Of a stretch of DNA of 64,000 nt, positions 57,101 to 64,000 are shown piece by piece. The position numbers and the translations under genes were made by a program. This DNA comes from Tetracladium setigerum. Taxonomy: Eukaryota; Ascomycota; Leotiomycetes; Helotiales. The stretch spans positions 1,054,001 through 1,118,000 of the forward strand of contig PZJY01000013.1 in the NCBI GenBank assembly GCA_031472005.1, given 5' to 3'. A model generated the notes under the pieces. It saw only the letters and a program-made list of their open reading frames with translations. It ran no database searches and had not been told where the DNA came from. How positions within the stretch are numbered: the stretch's first letter is position 1; every line of letters begins with the position of its first letter.

Positions 57101-57324
57101 TCGGACTGAGAACTTCGCCGAAATAGCGGGACTTTGGTATAGCCAGTTGCAATCAGCAGCTCGCTGTCAGCCAGGTCCAGGAGAGGCAGCCAGTCACCTG
57201 TTTCATCAAAGTATCCGCAAATGCCGGGCCGCAGTGTCTGGGTTGTCTCTGGATGGTAAAGGGCATATCCGTATCCGTGCTGCTTCATCGAACTCTGGTA
57301 GAGGTCGGAAATACTTCGAGGCAT
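54133..57324 (-). CDS. large uncharacterised fungal protein inside inverted-repeat segment
   Basis: About 1,030 residues from three exons. ATG at 57324 (MPRSISDLYQSSMKQHGYGY). Exon 1 is a 220-residue domain (PGICGYFDETGDWLPLLDLAD, SGDFGAVLICGNKVI, TYSCSDVYIGAWQNPQNGI, TGVSSIRPTVTW). Exon 2 is short (ENDGNVIFFGGIEIKFRKLH). Exon 3 begins with three 14-residue repeats (LVPESE..), then an acidic linker and a long folded region: SLWVLDLILVSHVHSHMGDF, STTPDAFADAWGPMWKI, RLLIGACVHSVTRNPECYCD, VSICTSNSRKVRLVDLLAGD, YGWTRFEEDTSFVVLEKCLI. I know this block order from uncharacterised proteins of filamentous fungi; no catalytic motif is recognised. It lies wholly between two facing copies of a TA-flanked inverted repeat. 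Confidence 0.78.
56353..56478 (-). repeat. three 42-bp coding tandem repeats
   Basis: Encodes LVPESEFKGTGSKI, LVPESESSGAGDNF and LVPETETKRARSKF at the start of the third exon of the large gene. The frame is kept and the units are partly diverged. Confidence 0.85.
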
Positions 57325-58415
57325 GGTGATACACCGTGGAAATGAGTGTCTATTTCAATCTTAAAAGGAGGGCAGTATGAGTTTGAACCGTGAGCCTTAT
57401 CTGCTTCGTTATGTAAGCATCTCCCCCGCACCACCACCCCCAAAAGGCGGCCTCTTCTAAGTTTCAAGGCAGCTATTTTTCTCCCCGCCCTTGTCTGTTT
57501 GGAGTTTCCCAAATCCCGCCCTCTCATTCCTTTCAAATCCTCTCAGAGTGAATCTCGGATTAAGCCCCCCAGAGGAGCCTCCGACTGAGCCTCGATGGGT
57601 CTTCGATATCATTCGGTCGGAATACGGCCCCTTCCTTGATCCTTTCTTTTAATCCGCTTCAGTTCGGATTCCCTCATACCGGTTCTATTCCCGGGAGCAA
57701 AAATTGACAAAGTGATCTTACATCGTTAAGGGGCGCTTTTTGGCATTTGTGTCACGGGACGAGTGCAAGTTCGTGGACAATTGCGACTTGGTTGGATGGA
57801 TTGATTACAAGGAGAGAAGAGATTCTTAAGGAAATCTGTCTTTTGTGTTAGTTCACGAGCAGGCTCGTGCGGCTTATACAAAGTTGTGAATAGCTTCATA
57901 AAAGTATGAAAGTCACTTGATTCGAGACCTTGACAATTTGCAGTTATCCAAACCCAAACCCATATTCCTCCATTCATCAACTAACTACTATATCAACCAC
58001 TCTCTACTCTATAACACATCCTTCAACGATCGATTCAGCGCTATCAGCACTCGTAAGGCCAAAATGCGCAGGAGGGTCATACGTTAGATATATATGATGG
58101 CATACTCGAGAATGTTTGTAAGGAGCTCTATCTAGAGGAGCAGAAGTCGCTCGAGAAGAAGTAAAAGACTTTTGAGATATCTGCAGCATCTCCTCCTGCT
58201 ATTTATATTACAAATGTATTGCCCCACCGTCTAGCCCGCGTTTTATATCTACCTCGAAGCTAACACTATCTCGTAATACTGTACTTAGCGCGTGCTAATC
58301 ATATGATATCACGCTAGCCTCTCCTGCTAGGTGGGGCGGCTGATAGTCTCCTAGTGAGTGCGGAGGGGAAGCCGATTTTGCAAGCGACTGTAACCACCAC
58401 TAACTCAAGGCATGA
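57325..58415. other. intergenic with right-hand inverted repeat
   Basis: It holds the promoter of the large gene on the left and transposon-like DNA on the right. No coding gene was recognised. An imperfect palindrome around CATATG lies at about 58291-58314, next to the TIR copy. Confidence 0.4.
58315..58390 (-). repeat. terminal inverted repeat, right copy (TA-flanked)
   Basis: The reverse complement begins CAGTCGCTTGCAAAATCGGC and is followed on the + strand by TA (58391-58392). It matches 53298-53370 over about 75 bp, facing it at 5.1 kb distance. Confidence 0.7.
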
Positions 58416-60877
58416 TTAACTTTGACCACCCATAACTTGATCCAACCCAAAATCCTGACCCATATCATAAATCGGCTGGAAATCCGTGAACAATCCATGC
58501 ATAATAGCATTAACATTTACCGGATTTGCAAAATCGATCGAATCCGTCAAATTACCATCTCCAAAGAGTGACGAACAGAAATCCGAGCCGAAGTTTTGAT
58601 TGCCTTGGTTTAGACCAAACCCCAGCTGCTGATTAAAGTCGAATTCCATATTCGTTGGTCCTTGGTTTTCTAGAGGTTGAGAATCCATATACGCCACAGG
58701 GTAATCTATGGGTAAGGCTGTGCCAGTGCTGGCAGAGGAGACGCCGCTTCTACGATTATTTCTCGTGCGTGGCCCAGTCTCCACGTTCCGCGCTCTAGAA
58801 TCCATGATCCAACGAACTGTAGTATCAGAGAGCTTATCTAATACATCTCTACTTCGTTTAGCTTCTGACCAGTGTTCGCCAGTAGCACTGAGCACGTTTG
58901 ATCCGGCTTTCAGATCTGCCATCAGTATATCTAGCTTGAGAGTTGTAGTCAATCCTGGCACGGTCCATATACAATGAAGCATGGTGATCGTGCTTAGGAA
59001 AATTGAATGTACAGTATCCCAACTGTAGACCAGGAGGTCTCTCTTGTAGAGCTGATCATAGAGTCTTATACTCGCAATAGCGCTCTCGTAACAAGCTTCC
59101 AGTGATTCGACAGATGGGCTTGGAATTGCAGGGCTTGGACGTAAGAGGAGCATCATAACACCATGGTACTTAATCTCGCAAAGTTGGGTGATGTGCGCCT
59201 GCTCGCCAACAAAGCGAGGTATCTGCTCTGACCAAGCTTTAAGTCGTGTTATAAGCCCCCTCTGCCAATGAGCCACATCCGGAATATTGGGGTACGTATA
59301 TGGTGGTGCCTCATGGGAGATGCTGTGCAGTATATATTTGATTTCAGAATTCAGTTGGGCAAGCTTGAAAAGATGGATGGCACTGCTCATGTGTGTTGGC
59401 TGCTCGTTCTCAGAACGAGGTTGAATATCCGTCGTTGTCAATTTACTGTCCTCCACATCCGCAGGCAGCTAACTTTTGTCAGATATATTACCCCTAAAAG
59501 GCTGAAGGACTTAACTCACTCGTAGCTCACATGCTTCATCCCTCAATCCAATCGGCCTACCCATCATTGTGGCCACAGACCTATCGATGCTATATATGAC
59601 CCAGAATGTCCGCGTCCTCAACTCTTGTTCTAGCACTGACATCGTCTTTCCGGATCTCACATCCCGTTGAAGTCCAAGATCTAATAATGCTGCAATGCAC
59701 TGATAATTAAGGTACCAGACATTCAAGCCTATGGATGAGCTGTTCAAGGCATATACGAGCAGTAAAAGAAGAGATTGAAGTCCTTTGAGAGAATTTTCGA
59801 TACAAAATTTATCGAAATATTTCATAGCACTGGCACAAAATCCTTCACCAGCGAGAGGGATTTTCATTCGCCTAGATAGAACTGTCGCTCCAATAGCCAA
59901 CACCATATACACTTGAAACGCAGCGATTGGGCTCGGCTGGGCTTCAGCATAGACATGCTCGATGAGCTTCATGTGCGAAGGTTGGTGTAGGAATGGATAT
60001 TGCAGGTGAATTGTTTCAAAATAGGCTTCCGAAATCTCGATGGTATAGTCTATACTTTCCGGCAAAGTAACAGAGGGTATGGAGAGCGACCCTTGAGGAA
60101 AGAGACGACTGAAGCGGCTGTTTACATTTTGCTGAAGCTCTTCTGCTGGAGGGCCACGCTTCCCTTGTCGAGCGCAGGCAAGAACCAACTTCGCAAAGAA
60201 ATAGCCACTTGAAGGCCCAATATACTTCGGGTCGGTTCCAGCTGATGAAGAGACTAGACCGATCTCATGTGCAAGGCCAGTGTGCTGCGAGCTCGAGCCT
60301 GTTGGTATTTCGCTACTTGCGTTCACATTTTGGTCTTCTGTGGACAGCTCTGGATGTGAGGGAACACTGTTCTCGCCCTGGACTTGTACTGTGCTCTGTA
60401 GAGGCGCTGATGGTGGATGGACCGTAGCAATTTCTGGTTCGCCAGCTGCTTCGTTCTCACCCGACTCATTGAGAACAGATGGACCTTTTGCCAAGTCAAT
60501 GTCCGGGCAATTTGTACGAACAATGGACTCGAGCCATTGAACTCTGCTTCTCAGACTTGATATATACCTTGGCAAGTCAGTATTGATAAAGTGATCAAGG
60601 AGGGAGGGAGCTTGCAGTCGTGTGGATTCAACGCCATCCTGCTTCCCGCCATCAAGACAATTCACTCCGACCTTTGAACATGCCCCGCATGACGGGACCG
60701 CTCCGTCGCACTGATGAGAGTGGTATTAGCTGCTAGGATGAGCTGAGAGATTATTCGGATTGGCCATACTCGAATCTTCCGTCGTTGGCAACGTAGACAG
60801 GCAAGCCGAACGCGGAGTGTCCTTCGGCTTCGACTGGGTCTGGTCGGATTCTCCGCGAGCGAATTTGGCGAATCCAT
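58416..60877 (-). CDS. Zn(II)2Cys6 transcription factor
   Basis: Nuclear fungal-specific regulator, about 760 residues in three exons. ATG at 60877 (MDSPNSLAENPTRPSRSRR). The binuclear cluster spans the first intron: LACLRCQRRKIR joins CDGAVPSCGACSKVGVNC, giving the six cysteines in C-x2-C-x6-C-x6-C-x2-C-x6-C spacing. A linker/dimerisation helix follows (LPRYISSLRSRVQWLESIV). The middle homology region (Fungal_trans) includes YFETIHLQYPFLHQPSHMKL, YLNYQCIAALLDLGLQRDV and FWVIYSIDRSVATMMGRPIG. The C-terminal exon ends in a Gln/Asn-rich, acidic activation-like tail. It is divergent from the Dabb gene across 387 bp, so it may control the neighbouring Dabb, dehydrogenase and SDR genes; that is inference. 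Confidence 0.92.
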
Positions 60878-61264
60878 AGCTCATCTAAATAATTTCGTAC
60901 TTTGATTCTTGACGTCTCCAGAGTTCCGCATTGGAGGAGAAATAGGAATGGCAAACAGTGAGTTGAAGGATTTTTTGGTGAGGAAGGAAGAGAACGACAT
61001 CCGCCCTTCAGTCAGAAAAAGTCAAATTGTCGGAAACTCCGCTAAGAGATGCGGCTTTCCCGTTGCCCACGTAATCGCCCTCGCCGGCGATCACATCAAT
61101 AATTAATGAATTAATCATAACTGAATGTTATTTAGAGCCTAGTAAATATCAATTTTCAAGTATAAAACATTATATTTCCTTTGGGTATATCAATTGTCTC
61201 CTCCGCCATCAATCTCGCCATCAATCTCCCCAGCACATTACACCGGACTCTTCCAATACTTAAA
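60878..61264. promoter_or_regulatory. bidirectional promoter, Zn2Cys6 regulator / Dabb gene
   Basis: 387 bp separate the two divergent start codons. It is AT-rich near 61100-61180. No defined palindromic CGG site of the Gal4 type was picked out with confidence. Confidence 0.5.
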
Positions 61265-61833
61265 ATGACAGTCATTCACATTGGTAAGCGTCTCAACGCC
61301 ACGTAAAGCTAAACTATTTTAAATTATCTAATCATTATCCATTTTGTACACAGTCTTCTTTAAATTCCGCCCAGACGTCACCTCAACGCACAAATCCCTT
61401 TTCGTCTTCGAACTTAAAAAGCTAAAGACTCTGCCTTGCGTCCTTGATGGCCGTTTGATAGTTGGAGGACCTTCTATCACCGATCCGATTGAACGAAGTA
61501 AAGGTTTTGAATTCGCTCTTCTCAGCTATCATCGGGATCGGGATGCGCTGGCGGAGTATCAAGCCAGCAAGGAACATCATCGGTATTTATTGATTTTGGG
61601 TGGAATATGGTGTGGATAGGTGGAATAGAAGATTTCTAATTTTGGATGTTAGGGTGACGAGTACATATATGTTTCCATATAAGGAGGATCTTTTTAGATT
61701 TGATTTTGAAGTTGACCCGGAGGATGAATACATGTGTCGGAAAATTGGGGATGGGATCGTGAATGGTTTTATGGTTACCCCGGCGGAAAATGAAAGTTGT
61801 GAGGGAGCAGAAGCTGCAAAACAGCTTGAATAG
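61265..61833 (+). CDS. stress-responsive A/B-barrel (Dabb) protein
   Basis: Small dimeric alpha/beta-barrel (Dabb) protein, about 150 residues. Exon 1 encodes MTVIHI; intron 1 ends at CAG before VFFKFRPDVTSTHKSLF. The core reads FELKKLKTLPCVLDGRLIVGGP, FEFALLSYHRDRDALAEYQASKEHH. A second intron of about 67 nt (around 61584-61650) leads to VTSTYMFPYKEDLFRFDFEVDPE and the C-terminus. HIVFFKF at the start and the HxxH-like end of the core are usual in the family. Family members include stress-induced plant proteins and fungal polyketide cyclase-like enzymes. Activity unknown; the divergent regulator suggests co-regulation. Confidence 0.85.
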
Positions 61834-62084
61834 AGGAGATTTTCTTGTTCAAAAACTCAATAAATAACAAATTAGAAAAGTTGAGAATCCATTGAGCCGA
61901 AGAATGACATGATCATGTCCTAGATAGTCTTGATACTTCCATTGACCTTTTGACCATACGGCAAAGTTATCACACTCGCAACCTTATATTCAGCACTTAG
62001 GACTTACAGATTAAAACTCCAATACAAAATGTTTCCAATTTTTAGATACCCAACATTACGCTCTTCCCAACAAGATCAGGTCGC

Positions 62085-63219
62085 TCACAACACAGTCATT
62101 AACTTGGCACCAACCAACTCCGCTTCCCCATTCAACGCCTCAATCTCTGCATCTACAAGAGGTATTCCATCACGGAGCCTCTCTTCCTCCTTCAATTGCT
62201 CAATCTCACCAGGGAAGTATATTCGATCCACACCATGCATCTTTTCCGAGCCAACCACTCGCTGGTAGAGATAGTCCATCCTTTCTTTAAAGTCATCCAG
62301 ACTCATGAACAAATCCGGCTTTATCGCAATGAGGAAGTGTCCAACATCTGCCGGCCTCGACGGATCATAAGGATTGGTCACATGTCCCGCAAAGGCAGAG
62401 CCAGAAAGGACACCAGAAAAGACATCCATCATCACGGAAAGAGCAGATCCCTTAGGTCCTCCCATCGGCAACATCACGCCTTCCAATGCTTTCGCAGGAT
62501 CATCTGTTGGTTTTCCCTCCCCGTCCAGAGCCCAATCCAGCGGAATCTTTTCGCCTCGTCGCTTAGCTTTGTAGATTTTACCTCTCGCTGCAATGGACGG
62601 AGCCATGTCCAAGATGAACGGCGGTTCTTTTCCACCTGGTGCTCCACAAGCAATTGGTGAAACTCCCATGAGCTTCGATTTTCCTCCCCATACTGGAAGT
62701 GCAGGCGAGGAATTGGTGAAGACCAGGCTCATCATGCCTGCGTCAAGAGCTTCTTGTACGACCCACGCGGACATGCCGAAGTGGTTTGAGTGCTTGATTG
62801 ATACCATTCCGATTCCAAATTCTCTAGCCATCTCGATTGCGCATGCCATTCCTTGATGAGCAGCCAAGAATCCAAAGCCATTGTGTCCATCTACCTGGGA
62901 AGATTATTAGTTCTTGAAAGAACGGAAGCGATTGGAGGGGCTTTTAGTTACTTACCTGAGCAACAACGGGGGTAATTTTTGTCAATGAAGGTGTGGCTTT
63001 TGGATCAAGTACACCTTGTCGGACTCGAGCCATATATGATGGGATTCGATTCATTCCATGAGTATCAACGCCGCGCAAATCGGCTTGGACGAGATGTTTG
63101 GCCACGATTGTGGCATTTTCTGATGATACCCCATTTCCAATCAAGACGCCCTCAACAAATGATCGGGCGTTTGATGCAGTGACATTGGTGTATTTGGTTT
63201 CAACCTGAGTATCGTCCAT
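62085..63219 (-). CDS. malate/L-lactate dehydrogenase-family (Ldh_2) oxidoreductase
   Basis: NAD(P)-dependent 2-hydroxyacid dehydrogenase of the Ldh_2 family (malate, L-lactate, sulfolactate, ureidoglycolate, piperidine-2-carboxylate enzymes), unrelated to classical LDH. About 350 residues, ATG at 63219 (MDDTQVETKYTNVTASNARS), one intron near 62888-62955. Signatures are LRGVDTHGMNRIPSYM with the conserved DTHG His, VDGHNGFGFLAAHQGM, VSIKHSNHFGMSAW, MSLVFTNSSPALPVWGGK and PMGGPKGSALSVMMDVFSG near the active site. Length is normal. The 5' neighbour at 63751 is an SDR on the same strand. Substrate not predictable. Confidence 0.92.
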
Positions 63220-63750
63220 TTTTGTGGTGAAGGCGGGGTGGAAGATTGAGTTTTGAGCAGGACGATGGAGGCACGTGACCTATTGCTCGAAACTGCGCTG
63301 AGAGATAAATTAGAACAATTGTTGTTGAAATGGCTGCTTTTAAGGATTTGAAATTTTCCGATCCTTCTCAATCATCAAATACCTAATTTTACTGAAATTT
63401 CTCTTCGGAAACTGCGGAGTTATGATCTTGACCCCGCATTGAGGATGGTTGTCTTGCGGAGATTCCGTCGAGCCCACCTTCAAATCAGCTGGTCTTCGGC
63501 AGTATCCGTTCTCAACTTGGGAACAAAAAAAACCCATTAGCTAATGTAACAAGGAATGTCTCGTGTCAACGGCCAAAATTGATTTGAATAATTGAGTTTG
63601 ACGATATTGCTTGTTAGGGAAGATCAGTTTAGATGGTAGAGAAATAGTAGACGGGCGCATTGATATGCATTCTACATAGTCTTACATTTGAACAAGCGAT
63701 TAGTGACATTCTTCCTTCTTTGCCGATCCCTCTTTCTAAGTACAATGTTT
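63220..63750. other. intergenic, no gene seen
   Basis: About 530 bp between the dehydrogenase start and the SDR stop, both on the minus strand. It should hold the dehydrogenase promoter. No other feature was recognised. Confidence 0.35.
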
Positions 63751-64000
63751 TCACGCTCTTCCCGTAGAAGAGGTAATCCCACCATCTACAACAATCTTCT
63801 GCCCCGTAATGTACTTTGCCTCGTCAGAGACAAGAAACAGAGCGGTATTCGCCACATCCCAAGCATCTCCCATTCTTCCAGTCGGCACCTGCGCATTTCT
63901 AATCTTCATATACTCCTCCGCCCCATCCTCCTTCGCAAACTTGCTGACCAAACCCTTGGTATAAGGCGTATCCATCAACCCAGGAACCACAGTATTCAAT
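63751..64000 (-). CDS. short-chain dehydrogenase/reductase, C-terminal part
   Basis: The reading frame enters from beyond the right edge; only the last 83 codons are present. They show the SDR substrate-loop start NTVVPGLMDTPYTKGL, then GRMGDAWDVANTALFLVSDEAKYITGQKIVVDGG, the classical C-terminal hallmark, and end TSSTGRA. Nucleotide-binding and catalytic motifs lie outside the window. The same orientation as the adjacent Ldh_2 gene is compatible with a functional group of oxidoreductases. Confidence 0.88.
   Translation of the reverse strand, partial: LNTVVPGLMDTPYTKGLVSKFAKEDGAEEYMKIRNAQVPTGRMGDAWDVANTALFLVSDEAKYITGQKIVVDGGITSSTGRA

Noticed and set aside
57370..57420. T-loop-like GGTTCAAAC on the minus strand as a tRNA
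   Set aside because: Flanking bases do not form T or acceptor stems.
1..64000. CRISPR array, rRNA, PKS/NRPS cluster, complete transposase or reverse transcriptase
   Set aside because: None of the diagnostic repeats or motifs were seen on either strand.

Overview
The window is nuclear DNA of a filamentous ascomycete (Pezizomycotina; Leotiomycetes is my guess, not proven). Genes are protein-coding with several short GT..AG introns of about 45-70 nt, spaced 0.3-4 kb apart on both strands. They include families typical of such fungi: CFEM, Zn2Cys6, Clr5, LaeA-like methyltransferase, PaxU/DUF829, and SP- and DHA1-type MFS transporters. I see no bacterial operons, CRISPR arrays or rRNA.

Layout. 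0.5-6.5 kb: an SMP-30-type lactonase diverges from an SP-family sugar transporter, followed by an acyl-CoA dehydrogenase (ACAD). The lactonase ends in a tail copied from the ACAD gene. 6.8-12.7 kb: a large ULD-ankyrin protein and a LaeA-like methyltransferase. 14.2-22.3 kb: an unknown membrane protein, a DHA1 MFS transporter, a PaxU-like protein and an SDR. 22.7-34.9 kb: a GPI-anchored CFEM protein, a 4.4 kb gene-free stretch, a bZIP factor, a tRNA-like relic, a Yae1 protein and a CHR-type chromate transporter. 35-58 kb looks accessory: a Clr5-TPR protein, a protein with a fungal STAND-type N-terminal domain, a divergent pair of large unknown proteins, a 671-bp MITE-like element, and a 5.1 kb segment bounded by TA-flanked inverted repeats that encloses one large unknown gene. 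58.4-64 kb: a Zn2Cys6 regulator, a Dabb protein, a malate/lactate-type (Ldh_2) dehydrogenase and the end of an SDR, possibly a small catabolic group.

Reading quality. Almost every gene between 9 and 32 kb is broken by one or more single-base frameshifts. Most are one-base losses beside a homopolymer, whereas genes outside that interval read cleanly. I describe these genes in their rejoined order and flag each break. Either this part of the assembly under-calls homopolymers or many neighbouring genes have decayed, and I favour the first.

The strongest candidates for something new are the TIR-bounded gene segment (53.3-58.4 kb), the divergent pair of large unknown proteins (44.4-52.0 kb), the chimeric lactonase tail, and the MITE. 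Exon borders were read by eye from splice signals and frame, so individual borders may be off by a few bases.
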